Origin: Hansfordia pulvinata
Lineage: Eukaryota > Ascomycota > Sordariomycetes > Xylariales
Assembly: GCA_006538405.1 (NCBI GenBank)
Contig: BJKQ01000001.1
Coordinates: 496,001-560,000 of the forward strand
Length of the DNA stretch: 64,000 bases
Reading direction: 5' to 3'
Part shown: positions 11,780-23,874 of the stretch, in pieces
Layout: each line of letters opens with the position of its first letter
Numbering within the stretch: position 1 is the stretch's first letter
The notes under the pieces: generated by a model
The model's input: only the letters and a program-made list of their open reading frames with translations
The model's database searches: none
What the model was told of the DNA's origin: nothing
Made by a program: the position numbers and the translations under genes

Positions 11780-12149
11780 GTAGGGAGACTTCGTCCGCGA
11801 ATTAGGGTTAAAGACACCAAGCGAGCGGCAACTTGCGCGGAGTTTTCGTAAATACCGTCGCGGGCAAAACAGCTTTGAAATGATTGCGCGAGTCCTCTGG
11901 AATTGGACAGGCATATAGAAAGGTACTATGACATTCGTTTTAGGTGGTCTGTTGCGTGCTGATAGGCGCTTCAACTCGTGCTAATGTTAGACCAGAGCCG
12001 CAGAGGAACTTGAGAAGGTGGACACCAAGCCGGTAGCAAGTTTCTTCTGTATATAACCAGTACATCCCTGAATCGCTGGTACAGGAATAGCTCGATCTAA
12101 ACCGGTGCCTGACCCGTTTCGATTAATCTGCCAAAGTCGGTTGAACCGC
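11780..12149. other. Convergent intergenic region
   Basis: Short stretch between the stops of the kinase-like gene (+) and the MFS gene (-). It should hold both 3' ends. I see nothing else in it. Confidence 0.55.
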
Positions 12150-14254
12150 CTAAACTGATGTTGGCTCGGTTTCCCGGTTATTCCCCGCGGAACCCGGCAC
12201 TGTTTCTCGCTCTGGTCCGTCGTATGGATGATCCGCTTGCACTTTTGGACCAGGTCCGTGACAATACTGCACAAGCGGTACACAGACGCACGCGAACACG
12301 AGCGTGACGCAAGTCCAGGAAACTCCCCAAACATAGCCGCCTGTGCTCTTGAACGTCGGGGCCTTTGAAACTGGGAAAAAGAATTGTTGACCCAGCGTCT
12401 CGCAAACACTGATTGCATGGATTAGTCTTCCGAAAGGGAAAAGGGGGCTGGTCAGCATACTAGCCCGTGGTGGTGATGAAGCCGGTTGTCATTGCTCTGA
12501 GGTGTTTGTCGCCCCCACAACTGCTGCTTGCCCAAGCGTTCAACAGCGGTCCGATGGTGCTATAGCCACTCCCCGCGATGATGTACGTCGCGAAAAGAAA
12601 GCCATGGTTACTCGGAAAGTCGACGAACACGGCATACCCAAAGACCTGCAACAGACCAAAGACGAAAATGGTCAAGCTGGGTTTCTGGAAGTAGTCACTG
12701 ATCCAGCTGCTGACGACCACAAAGACGATCTCCTACTCCTGGTTAGCTTCGAAGCTGTCAGGGCAGTAGAGAGACGCACCGAGCATGATACAATCGTGGG
12801 CAGAGAGTTGATTTGGGCGATGGAGTACATCTTGGTCGACTTAAGCCACAGTGTCATCCATCTTCCCATTTCCGTGCCACACGTTAACTCCCTCATGCTA
12901 CAAGATGGAGAATCGTCAGCGGAATTACTGCCGAAGGAGATTCAAGGCCCACGTACCCGTAAGCAATCGAGAAGCAGTAGAACTGCCATGAGCAGACAAC
13001 CCGCTTGAGGATCGACCAGTCCAGCTTGCCGTGGGAGTCTCGGCCTTCACACCGTAGTCTTTCAATGGACAGTATCCTTTCATCCTCGGTCATCCACCAC
13101 ATTCGCTTATCTCGGGGTTCGTCTGTGAGGCGCGTCAGTACACCTCGCTCTCTGTCACTTGGTCAGATCGCCGAGGAAGTCGGGACTATACTGGGGCAGC
13201 AAAAGAATCCGAAGACGGCTACAGGAACCCCGAGGATAGCATTCAAGATGAATAGTCTCCTCCAAGGAGCCAATCCACCCCACCCGCCCGACGCAGAACT
13301 GCTGCTCGCACAAGTTAGCTTGAGGTCGGCAAAGACTCCCGACAGTGGCTTGTTCTTAACAACTTACAGGCCTGCCTGAATATATCCGGAGAACATCGCA
13401 CCGACCAGCGAAGACGAAAGGAAGATTCCTGAGCGCCGAGCTATCTCGCTCTTGCCATACCAGCTTCCGATCTTGCACGCCTGTCAGCATGGTGTATATG
13501 TTAAGCTGCGGGTAGTTTGCACAATCTTACTATGTAATAAGCTCCAGGCATGGTACCGGCCGAGAATAAGCCTGTGCAGAACCTGCCGCTTTTGTCAGCG
13601 GGGCTAGCTTCTTACGACTGGCATTGGATCACCTCTGACCTCAGGGCGTATAGTGTTTCCAGGTTCTGCACTGGATACATCCCCAGAATGAACAGTGATG
13701 TCGCGAGGGTGCAGCCCGGAAGCCAATAGGCAGGGTGGATTACCGTCAGGCTGAGAGTCATGAGCGGTCCGCCGATTATGATGCCGATGTTGTAGTACGT
13801 TGTGAACCAGTTGAGCTCGTTTCCAGCTGGGTGTCATGTCAGACCGATAAAAGGTAGGGTTGGATCTATCGGAGGCATACCCAAGCCCAAATCATCGCTC
13901 ATTCCCGAGACATAAGCGTTGGTGATGCTGGTTTGGTCCTTTCGGCCAGTTAGCGACGATGTGCACACGGGCTGCGGTCACTGTTCTCGGTACCTACAAG
14001 GTACTTGATGAAGAAAGTCTGAAAATTATTAGTTTTGGCCTGCCCTATAGCGAAGGAAAACTTACCAGGCAAGTGTATAGAAGAATGAACGCGTCCAGTT
14101 TGAAAACCAGCCATTTCTCCGCCTTGGATGTTCCCTGGGCGTACCAATGGTACCAACGGCGAGCAAGCGGCTTGTGTGCATGACCCCCGGCAGGGCCAGC
14201 AGAGCTGCCGCCTGCAACCACGCGGAGTGAGGATACCAGCTTGTTCACACTCAT
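12150..14254 (-). CDS. MFS transporter, anion:cation symporter (DAL5/SEO1/pantothenate type)
   Basis: Plasma-membrane uptake permease of the major facilitator superfamily. Eleven exons give 514 residues: 14254-14066, 14018-13998, 13938-13881, 13826-13640, 13582-13531, 13480-13368, 13301-13192, 13122-12957, 12897-12780, 12732-12461 and 12408-12150. Every junction is GT..AG, in phase, and bridges family-conserved sequence: WLVFKLDAFILLYTCL / TFFIKYL / DQTSITNAYVSGMSDDLGL / NELNWFTTYYNIGIIIGGP / ALR-FCTGLFSAGTMPGAYYI / ACKIGSWYGKSEIARRSGIF. The central loop has MWWMTEDERILSIERL and GRDSHGKLDWSILKRV. Exon 2 is a 21-nt microexon. The intron after 13640 has an uncommon GTCAGA donor. Substrates in this family include allantoate, nicotinate and pantothenate; the Asp-Gln-Thr-Ser motif in the first helices favours the SEO1/pantothenate-like branch, but the substrate cannot be assigned. 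The C-terminal tail is hydrophilic. Confidence 0.9.
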
Positions 14255-16770
14255 GTTCTTTACGATGGCACAGTCATAAAGAACCCAGAAGTCTTCCGAG
14301 CTTAAGTGGCTGCGTTCACTGCTTGATGGTAGATATAAGATTGATAAGATCGTCAAGTCAGGAGCAGTCCATCAAGGTGTCTCTTCTGGGTCGTCTGATG
14401 ATGCGGAGCATCGCCGAAGTCTCATAATCTGCTCAAGATGCCGACTTCCGGCACGCATTTCACGGAGACCGAGACGAGAAAGTAGGAGTTGTGTTGGCTG
14501 ATACTGTGCCAGCACTGTGCCGAACACCCAGCCCTGCGCAAGCTTACCTGTCGAGATACAGCCAGCAGGTCCCGGGAGCAATGCAGACAGGCATGCCATT
14601 TACCACTCCATACACATAAGTAACGTGGTGTCTGGTCAACTCGCGGCCATGTCTGGCCAAAGAACGGTCAGCCACTCAAGTGTCGTCATCGGAGCCCGCC
14701 CAGGGAATGAAGGCGCCCGTCGCGCCAGATATCGCCTGTACAACGGTGAATTGCTGCCCATCAACTCATACCTGACTGTTATTCAAAGAGCGGACAATTG
14801 GCTTTCCAGCCTCAACCGCGCGTGTGCTAATCTGATTTCAGAGCATGTGTAGCCATGACGGAATAGCACTGTGCTCTGGATTACGGGCGGTCGGAACTGG
14901 CCCCGTAGGGTTTGATCAGCCTGCTGGCGACAGATTAGCGTGGTTGCACTGCGGAGTCACTGTGACTGGATGAACAAGTTACAATACTGACTTACTCCGT
15001 AGTGTTTCCGGGCGCGTCGGGAACATGTGCCGGCTGGGCCCTCAGTTTTCCGATTCTGATATCGCGCACTGGTCGTGACTGGTCACAGACCTCACAGCCA
15101 ACATGTGGTAGCCATATCAACAATCGCTCGAGGTCCGGGGTCCACAAGGTGAGACAACGGAGATCGTGCAAGTTCGCCAAGGGGAGTTCGGGGTCTGGAG
15201 TGCCGTCAGGCGGGTCGGGAGGTGGCATATGGCACTGAGCGATCCGGACGTAAATCGGAATCCTTTGAAATTCTCGAGGTCGCCATAAGTTGCCGAAAAC
15301 CTCCGGGTGCCGTGAAGGCTTACGAATAAGGCGGGGCAGATCCGAGGGCGTTGTTTCTCACTCATGGCGTTTCCTTCATTCTCGCCAACACCGTTTCCTT
15401 CGAGCCTATGCTGTAATTCTGCCAAAATGAGTTCAGCCTTGTGGGATAGTCGTCCACTGGCAATCCGCTCTACCAAGTTGAATCACCGATGTTGAGGTTG
15501 GGGCTGGATTCACCCTCCGCATTGTTCGATTCCACTCGTTTGCGGCAGCTCCCAACTGTCCGTTTAGAATAAGCCCGGACACCGACACGTACGTGCGGAA
15601 CGATGGATTTCCGTACAAGGCACATGCATGCGGACGCTGTGGCTGCGGCGGTGCAGCTTTGCAGCTGGAGGTTCAGCAACATTCGGTCTTCATTTCATGC
15701 AACCAACACAGTACTGGCTGAAAACGAAGAGGCTCGAAGCCGGCGGGACTCATTGTATGTAGCCTAGCTCTTTGCCCCATGTCACCGGTTTGCGTCAAAC
15801 ATGAGATTGATCAGTGAAAGAGTCGTGACGGCGCAGAGTTAGGTACATGGATGTGCCTTAATCAGCAGGTACGGCGTTCAGTCAAGAAAAGCACGGGCGG
15901 GCTTAGGTACGGGCGATGGACCGTCCATTCCGCTTGTACCCAAGTACTCGTAGTCAACAACCGTTCCCCACTACATCCTTGTGCCTGCCTGGCAGGCACG
16001 GCAGGGTGGCAGGCACGGCGGTAGGCACGGCAGGCACGCACGCACGGTAGGCACGCCTTGATCAGGGGCCCAAGCAACGCAACATTGAACTGTGAATGAC
16101 CACCTAGAGTCTCGTACATGCCCACTACGGGAACGCGCGCTCTGCCTAAACCTCGTCGACGACGGCCTCAATTCCGCCTCAGCTCTCTCGGCGCCAGCTG
16201 CACTCCCTCGCTCCAGCTCCCACCCGTCCGATACCCCCAGGCCAACGCCGCCGTCTGGCCGCTTCCTCCTTGCTCGACCCGACCGGCCTGCCACCGACAT
16301 CCGTCGTTCCGTTTCGAGAGTCCTGAACACGCTTCCTTCGAACCCGCGCCCGCCCGCGTCCCGACCCCGAACTGCCTGTGCCCGAGCCCGTCCGGCGACC
16401 TCGCCGCTTCCCTTCTCGCGCCGTCCTCCATCTGCGGCTTCGACTTGCGCTTCTCCCCGTGCCCATGCTGTACCAGCATTAGAGTGCGCCACCGTATCGC
16501 TTGCCGGTCCTTGACTCCACCAAACACACACCGACGTCTTCGGCAATATTGCCGCCGCGGCCGCCGCCGCTGCCAGTCTGGCTACGCCCGAGTCGAAGAG
16601 AGCGTGCCCAATTGCCCGCTTCGCCTCTGTCTGAGACCTCCGCCTCTGCCTGGGAGTCGCCGCACGATACAACTGTAGAGATAATCTTGACTGTCTGGCC
16701 GCCGGGGCCTGGGACATAGATTGGATCGGGATATCGACGTCGTTCTCGCTTTGGGCCCGCCGTCGTCATC
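14255..16770. other. Intergenic region with possible gene relic
   Basis: Shared upstream region of the MFS gene (-) and the beta-adaptin gene (+). The 600 bp before the adaptin ATG are C/T-rich on the plus strand, as in long fungal 5' leaders. GGCAGGCACG-type imperfect repeats lie near 15985-16060. A possible degraded coding segment is listed separately. No intact gene is visible. Confidence 0.55.
14992..15480 (-). pseudogene. Possible degraded coding relic
   Basis: Two overlapping minus-strand frames contain protein-like stretches, including PALFVSLHGTRRF...DLENF in one and NLHDLRCLTLWTPDLERLL in the other. They resemble parts of fungal F-box/2EXR-type proteins, but no continuous frame or credible splice structure joins them. 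The match is by eye and weak; it could be chance. Confidence 0.2.
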
Positions 16771-19700
16771 ATGGCGTCCGCTCAGGGTGGCGATTCCAAG
16801 CTCTTCGCGCGGGTAAGCACCTTATCTCTCCTTGGTCTCTGCGCCCTCGCGCGTACCCTGTGTTGTGCGCCGTCCTGGCCCGTTTCGTTGCTGTTTCGTT
16901 GCTTCTCGCGGCCCCGTGGGGCATGCCTGGTATCATCCACTCGGGCGGCTGCTGGCCTGGGAGCCCTCAGTGATGCTTGAGTGAGGGCGCCATCGTGCGC
17001 ATCGTCTTGTGGCTCACTCCTATCACCGCATGGTGCCAGCCAGCTCTTTTGCACATGTCGTCCTTGAGTGAGGCGCAACGGGTGAGAACTGGCATGTGCA
17101 TGGGATCATCTGTCATGAGAATGGCAGCGCGGGCCAAGACTGCGTGTGCCACCTCGCCTATTTCCGATTCGAAACATAGCACCTCCAGGTGATTGAGCGG
17201 TATTGTGGTCTTGTGGCCATGCTCCCGGCGTGTAGCTCTATGGCGAAACAAGCGCGCGGCACAGCGTCTGGTACAGCTGCCAGCAGTAGTAGCAGCAGCA
17301 ACAGCATCATGCACACCCTCCCTCCCCAACTTGAATGCTGCTCCCTTGGAGCTCAGCGCGGTGCCCCCCGCCAGCATCTCCCAGCCCTCACTCACGCTCA
17401 AACTACCCCCTCCTCTTAGCCTCCCGCTCTGCCCGACCCCTCTCGTGTCCGTTTACTCATCCCTCCGCACCAATTGGCCTACACCACGCGCTTCGTCGCT
17501 GAGCTCGGCAGACTCGGGCATCCTGAAGCCAGCAGCCATTACGCCCCCTCTCTCAAACGCCGCTGTGTTACATTGCGCGTAACGTACGTGGCTTGTGTGG
17601 GCGGCCCGCTTCAGACATCGCGTCTAGACACATAATTCACTGGCGGCTTGGTCAAGGAGCCTTCGCACTTCCTCTCGACTGAGCCACCCTCCACCCTCCC
17701 TGCCCTATCGTCTCTGTATCATGACATAGCCGCTGGCTACCCTGCGCAGCCATGGCCATGTTCCTCGCCTACGTCCCGCCACCTTACTCACCCCCGTCGA
17801 CTATGCAGGGCAAGGTCGCCGAGCTTCGTCTTGAACTCAACGCTGGCGGCAAAAAGGACAAGAACTTTACCCAGAAGAAGATTGCCCTCAAGAAGATTGT
17901 CGCCAACATGACCATGAGCAACAATGAGATGGTCTCGCTGTTTCCCGACATCATTGGCTGTATGCAAATACAAAGCCTCGAGATCAAGAAAATGTGAGTC
18001 GACAGTGCCCATTCTTCGTGCGCCTCAAGCTGCGTCCTGTCCGTCCGCGGGAACTTGAGGACGGTGAATCATAGGCTGCAAGGACGACTAACCCGAGCTC
18101 AAGGTGTTTTCTCTTCCTCGTAAACTATTCGAGGATGAAGCCTGACATTGCTATAAAGGCTATCCCCGTGCTTCAACAGGTACGTGTCGCACCTCCTTCG
18201 CAGCCCGGCAACAGACCAAGAAGGCTGATGAACTGGGCAGGACATGGAAGATTCCAACCCGTTGGTGCGGGCACTCGCACTACGCACAATGTCTTATGTC
18301 CACGTTCGAGACTTTGTCGAGGCAACCGTGCCCATCGTCAAGCACTGCCTCCGCGACAACGACCCTTATGTGCGCAAGACAGCCGCCTTCTGCGTGGCCA
18401 AGCTGTATGACCATGACAAGCAGATGGTCGAGCAGAGCGACCTCATAGACAGGCTGAACCACCTTCTCAGAGACGACAACCCCACCGTCGTGGCAAGTGC
18501 TCTTGCTGGCTTGATGGATATATGGGAGAGAAGCGATTCCATTAAACTCACCATCGACTACAGCAATGCCTCCAAAATGGTGGCCATTCTGGCAGACTGC
18601 TCCGAGTGAGTCTCACACCAGCAAAATGCGGCACCTTTCGCAAATACACCAAGCTTTACCCATACTAACGCCTCTCAGATGGGGCCAGACTTATATCCTC
18701 GAGGCCCTGATGTCCTATGTGCCCCAAGACTCGGGCGAGGCCACGTTGCTGGCGGAGCGTATAGCACCACGCCTTTCGCACTCCAACTCGGCCGTTGTTC
18801 TGACTTGCGTACGGGTAATTCTCTACTTGATGAATTACATAGCCGACGAGAAGCAGGTGTCGGCCCTCTGCAGGAAGCTTTCGCCCCCGCTCGTGACTCT
18901 CCTCGCCAAGGGACCTGAGGTTCAGTACCTGGCTCTGCGCAACGCGCTCCTCATTTTGCAGCGGAGGCCGGACGTGCTACGCAACGATATCCGCGTCTTC
19001 TTCTGCAAGTACAACGATCCCATCTACGTCAAGGTGACCAAGCTGGAGCTCATCTTTATGCTCGCGAATGAGAAGAATATCGACGAGGTGCTGACGGAGC
19101 TCCGGGAGTACGCCACCGAGGTCGACGTCCACTTTGTCCGCAAGGCCGTCCGCGCCATAGGCAAGCTTGCGATTAAGATCGAGCCGGCCGCGCGGCGGTG
19201 CATCAACCTACTCCTTGAGCTGGTTGCCACAAAGGTCCCCTACATTGTACAGGAGGCGACCGTGGTGATCCGCAACATCTTCCGAAAGTACCCCAACGAG
19301 TACGAGTCCATCATCGGCACCCTGTGCGAGCATCTCGATTCGCTAGACGAGCCCGAGGCCAAAGCCGCTATGGTGTGGGTGATTGGGCAGTACGCCGCGC
19401 GCATCGAGAATTCGGATGCACTGCTCGAGGACTTCTTGTACACATTCGGCGAAGAGCCTGTCGAGGTGCAGCTGGCGCTGCTGACGGCCACGGTTAAACT
19501 CTTCATCCAGCGGCCGACCAAGGGGCAGGAGCTTGTGCCCAAGGTGCTCAAATGGGCCACCGAGGAGACCGACAACCCGGACCTACGCGACCGCGCCTAC
19601 ATGTACTGGCGCCTGCTGTCCACAGACATCAACCTGGCCAAGCAGGTCGTCATGGGAGACAAGCCGCCCATCACGGCCGAGTCGGAGAAGCTCGATCCGC

Positions 19701-20239
19701 AGACCCTCGAGGAGATGTGCCTCAACGTCGGGACCCTTGCCACCATCTACCTCAAGCCCGTTCAGACCGTCTTCCGCTCCGCCCGCCCGCGCAGGCTGGC
19801 CGACAGTCCCGCGCTCCAGAAGCACCTGCTGTCCACGTCGCGCAACGTTACCGCCTTCGAGACGAACAAGTCCCTGTCACAGCTGGGTATGGGCGGCCAG
19901 CCCGCCGTGGTGCGCCGCGCCGAGGGCGGGCTCGCCGCCACCGCGGGTTCGCCTTCGAGCCCCTCGGCGTCTGGCGCAGCCGCGGCCGGGGCGGCAGCCG
20001 GCATGACGACAGCCGTCAGCGACGCAGACGCGTACTTCGCCGGCGTCGGCTCGACGACCCAGCAGATGGCCGCCATGGGCTTCCGCGAGGTCACGGGCGT
20101 CGGCGACGACGAGGACGCGGCCTTCGGCGGCGGTCCTGCTTCGGGCTCCTCGGGCTACGTCGTCAACCAGTTCAGCCCGCAGCAGGTCATCCAGCCTGCT
20201 CGGGGCGTCGGCAGCAACGGTGACCTTCTGATGCTCTGA
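16771..20239 (+). CDS. apl2: AP-1 type adaptor complex beta subunit (beta-adaptin)
   Basis: Large subunit of a clathrin adaptor complex acting in trans-Golgi/endosome traffic. Five exons: 16771-16812, 17809-17993, 18104-18179, 18241-18605 and 18679-20239, giving 742 residues with consistent phases. Exon 1 encodes only 14 residues, and the first intron is 996 nt, very long for this kind of genome. The armadillo-like trunk is highly conserved: [103 protein letters not shown] and [10 protein letters not shown]. After about residue 590 the chain becomes Gly/Ala/Ser-rich and ends without the appendage (ear) domain of animal beta-adaptins, as is usual for fungal beta-1. AP-2 beta is the main alternative; the trunk and short tail fit AP-1 better. 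Presumably a housekeeping gene. Confidence 0.93.
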
Positions 20240-20871
20240 AGCACGGTTCCAGCATTACACGCGCCTCAATGGTGAGCTCGTGGCGCGTGTCCGGCCATTC
20301 AGGTTTTGCCCCGCTTTGAGGGCGGTCCTCTGCTGTTTACCATTTCTCTGTCGCTATGGTTGGAGCCCTGCGGACTGGGTAGGGAGGGCACACGCTGCGG
20401 TGTGCCTTGTATGATGAACAGGAGTGTACACAGCTGGGTTTGGTAGCTTGTTATGCAAACGTAATGGCACGTCACGATCATGTTACCCGCATGTGATGCA
20501 ATTTCTGAACACGCGAGATTCCGTGTAGGCGTATGGTTTATTTGTTGCCAGATCAAGAAAAGTTTGCTCTGCGTGTCATGTAAGCTTCCTGCATCTGGCT
20601 TCCAATCAATCTTCATCTAGGTCTGATTCGATTAAGCAACCTCATTGGGCCGCTCTTTGCCGCCCCCCTGACACATCTTATTAATGTAATCTCTAAGCTC
20701 CACGCCACAGCCCCGCGCCTAACGATATCTGATTCTGGCGTGCTGTTATATCGTATCAGATGCTCGTGGGCGATGGCCAGGTCCAAAGGATGTCTTTTGG
20801 TACATCACATCCATCGAGAGCGAATGCCCTCTGGCAGTTTGCCTCGCGTCTCAGATCGCAATCCGTGCGGC
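20240..20871. other. Convergent intergenic region
   Basis: 3' flank of beta-adaptin and of the putative GPI-type protein gene. I see nothing beyond short AT-rich stretches that may carry polyadenylation signals. Confidence 0.5.
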
Positions 20872-21541
20872 TCAGTAGTCCAGGCAGTCGAAAGAGGTCC
20901 ATATGGTGGCTGCAAGCACGCCTAAGCTGGCCCCCATCATCGGAACGAGCAGTCGCGCGGCGGGACTTTGGGGCACTTCGGTGGGGGTTCTGATTGCTGT
21001 GGCCGTGGGAGACGCTCCTGGGTCCTCAATGGCTGTGTTGGGCAATGATGTGGTTGGATTGACGCCTGGGTTACTTTGAATGCAAGTATCAAAGGGATCA
21101 CTTATGTTACGGTTTGGCTGGAAGTTGAGAGGATTCAAGTAACCAAAGAGCCTGGGATGTGCGGGAGCGGTGCTTGCGGGATGGAAGCAGTGAACACCAT
21201 CGCAGCGGAGCTCGGTGCGACGGCGGAAGCAGACACAGGCCAGGACAGCGAACTAGAGTGGCTCTCTGGGAGTTGGCTGGAAACAACGACTGCGACGAGT
21301 GTGTTAGCCCTTCATCAGGCGCGAGGTGGGGACGTGACCACATACCATGGTGGAAGACGCCTACAAATCGATCGGGTGCAAGATGGTCTTCGAAACGGGG
21401 CGGGGCGATGGGCAGAACTCGAGCCGTGACGGCGAGGGCTGTGCTACCTGGCACCGAAGAAGACTCAACCGAAGCGAGGGCCTCGGGCATCCAGAGCAGG
21501 ACAAGGGCCCATTTGACCCAGAAGGTGAGGAGAGACACCAT
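20872..21541 (-). CDS. Putative secreted GPI-anchored-like protein
   Basis: I do not recognise a family. A three-exon model (21541-21346, 21289-21198, 21117-20872) is in phase and gives 177 residues. The N terminus has a signal-peptide profile (MVSLLTFWVKWALVLLWMPEALAS). A Ser-rich middle follows, then a Pro/Thr/Ser-rich stalk (VNPTTSLPNTAIEDPG, SPTATAIRTPTEVPQSP) and a C-terminal hydrophobic stretch (LLVPMMGASLGVLAATIW) of the kind that directs GPI attachment. The first intron has a good donor (GTATGT) and GCTAAC branch site. The second (GTGTTC...TTCCAG, 80 nt) is weaker and was chosen because it links the signal peptide to the C-terminal hydrophobic segment. The short tail after the hydrophobic segment (TSFDCLDY) is unusual for a GPI signal, so a single-pass membrane protein is the alternative. 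Moderate to low certainty. Confidence 0.4.
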
Positions 21542-23874
21542 ACCGAGGAGCGGCCGGGTTCAACGATAGAGGCGACGGGGGTAAGCTGTTAGGACCAAGA
21601 CGTGGGAGGAGGCGATAGAGGAAGTTCGTCCAAAGAGACCCAGGTGGTGTCGGAGTTGGACTGGCTTTGGACTTGGTTTGCGGAACAGAGTAAGGGATTC
21701 GGAGCTGTGAGGACAGGTAGAAGAGTGGTGATAGAGGCCGGGGACGGCATCTGAACACTTTCGGATGTCCTCCGTATCCCCAACCCAAGGACTGGGTCGT
21801 TCTTGCCGTCCGGGCATGTTGCTTCGAGAAGCTGGGTTGTATGGGTCATACGAGCAAGGGAAGGTGAGAATCGAGGAAGCCACGATCTCTCGATTACACC
21901 TCACGTGTTTCATCAACGAAGCAGGCAACCGAGCCGTAGGTAGTTCACCTGGAGAGGGCAATCGCAACGAGGGCTGACGCCTATGGGCACTGGCGTGTGG
22001 TCCTCTGGCTGTGTAGGGAGTGAGGGTGGCACGACAACCTTCAATTGACCAGCCTACAATCCCGAAGTATTCAGTCGACTTATCGGCGAAATTATCAGAT
22101 TCACGGCGACAGCTAACTCCCTGCCTGCCGAATTAAAGCCGGCGGCGAATGCTAGGTGCCCAGACGTGGGTGGTCATTCAGTGCCAGTCCAGACATGATA
22201 ACTGGGTGAGATGTTGGGCGGTCCAGAGTTCACAGAAACGCAGGGCAGCTCCACCTGCCGGCTTCCGCTTCGTGAATCCATTCTCGAAAGGGGATACATG
22301 ATGCTACACAAATGATGTATCCCATGGATCCATGAGTAGGTCAGCTGTATGTGTGTTAAGGCACACAATGTACGAGGCAGGTGTCGATCCGGCTGTTGCT
22401 AGGCGGCTCGTCCCACGTGCAAGTTGATATCTGATGAAGATGACAAACTGAAAGCACAATTTGGACATCTGTAGTAGGTACAAAGCGTGCAAGGTGGAGT
22501 GTGCGAATGTGTGGTGATATTCAGGCAACGATGGGTGGCCGAGATGTGTTCTGTGGTACCTGTGATATTGCTCCGAACCGACTCGAATGACCATGCATGT
22601 ACCTAGGTAAGAGACACAACGGTCGACACTGAGAGTACTCCTATGTACCTTGCAAATACCCAACAACGTAGGCGGGCAGCCAAATCCCTGCCAACCAAGA
22701 TCGGACCCGTTCTGCGTCCGTGGGCTGCAATGAAGATTCCAGTCTTCAGTGCTCCCGAGTTAAGAGACGGACCTATATGCTCCGAGCCGGTGACAGCGGG
22801 GAAGCCACCTGCAGATGCCATGTCCAAGCAAGGCAAGCCTTCAGATAGACTCCAGTCATGGATTGGGCCGGAATCCCGGACTCGAGGTGATGCAAGACAG
22901 CAGATCGGCAGGTTCGAGCCGAATCAGCTTCAGCGACCCGGCTGGCCGCTAGGTTGGTACGGATGGCTGTACATGGAGTACTTCCGCCTGCAGTGGGCTG
23001 CTGTGTACTGCAGGTGGCATCGGCAGACATACAATGTCGCTCCGTCGCCGCAAGCCGGTACCATGCTGGGGTTCTGGCTCCCGCTAACCTCTTTGCATGC
23101 TGGCGCGCGAGTACTATCGGCAGGCTTGTGCGGTTCTGGTGCGGGCGGGTAGTCCTCGTACTCTCAACCGCCCGGCCAGCCCTGGCAGTAGGTTGTAGGC
23201 TGTCGACCATACCGCAGCTTCCGCAGGCAATTCACGGGGGCCTGCACCTCCACTGACGGCGCCGGCGCTGTCAGAGCCCAGCCGTAGGCGCGGATTGGCT
23301 CCATCCAGGCCGGCTGGACTTGGGAAGTTGGGGGCCCCGGCTCGGGCTCAGGCTCGACTCGACCACACTCGACACGACTCGACTTGCCCGCCGGTCTGCC
23401 AATCAACCACACGTTATGCATGGTCGGTCCATCACCGTCATCAATCAATCGACCAGTCACTCCGGCCGTCAATCAACCTATCCATCAATCAACCATCTTG
23501 TCGACTCACCAGCCATTGCCGCCCGTCCCGCCCGCCATCTGGCCGACCAACATCCGCTGGAAAAGCCCAACAGACTCGGCCGAGTGCGATAGGCTTTGGA
23601 CGCTGACCCGACTGCCTCTTTCTTTGGCCACCTCCGTCCTTTCGGCCGTCGCCGTCATCTCACGACCGCTCCTCTCGACTGAGCCACTGCCCGTCTCTAT
23701 ATTCGTGGCCATCTTTTGGATCTGTCGCCCGCACTCGCTCACCTCGGCCACTACTGCTGCTGCCGCCGCTACCAATAACGTCGACACCGATACCTTGGCG
23801 CCTCATGCCCGACGTCTGACCGAACTCTATCAGCCTGCAGCCCGTCCATCTCGCAGCCACCTTACATAGACATC
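21542..23874. other. Intergenic region, including long C/T-rich leader
   Basis: Upstream of both the putative GPI-type gene (-) and the ubiquitin-like gene (+). From about 23160 to 23874 the plus strand is C/T-rich with TCAATCAA repeats (near 23438-23495), consistent with the promoter and 5' leader of the ubiquitin-like gene. Open frames in the middle lack domain signals. No gene is called. Confidence 0.55.

Noticed and set aside
10735..14254. Biosynthetic or catabolic cluster formed by the kinase-like, MFS and neighbouring genes
   Set aside because: No tailoring or backbone enzymes, mixed strands and housekeeping genes in between.
16092..16717. Frames on both strands before the beta-adaptin ATG
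   Set aside because: Pyrimidine-rich leader sequence; low-complexity Pro/Arg/Ser translations in every frame.
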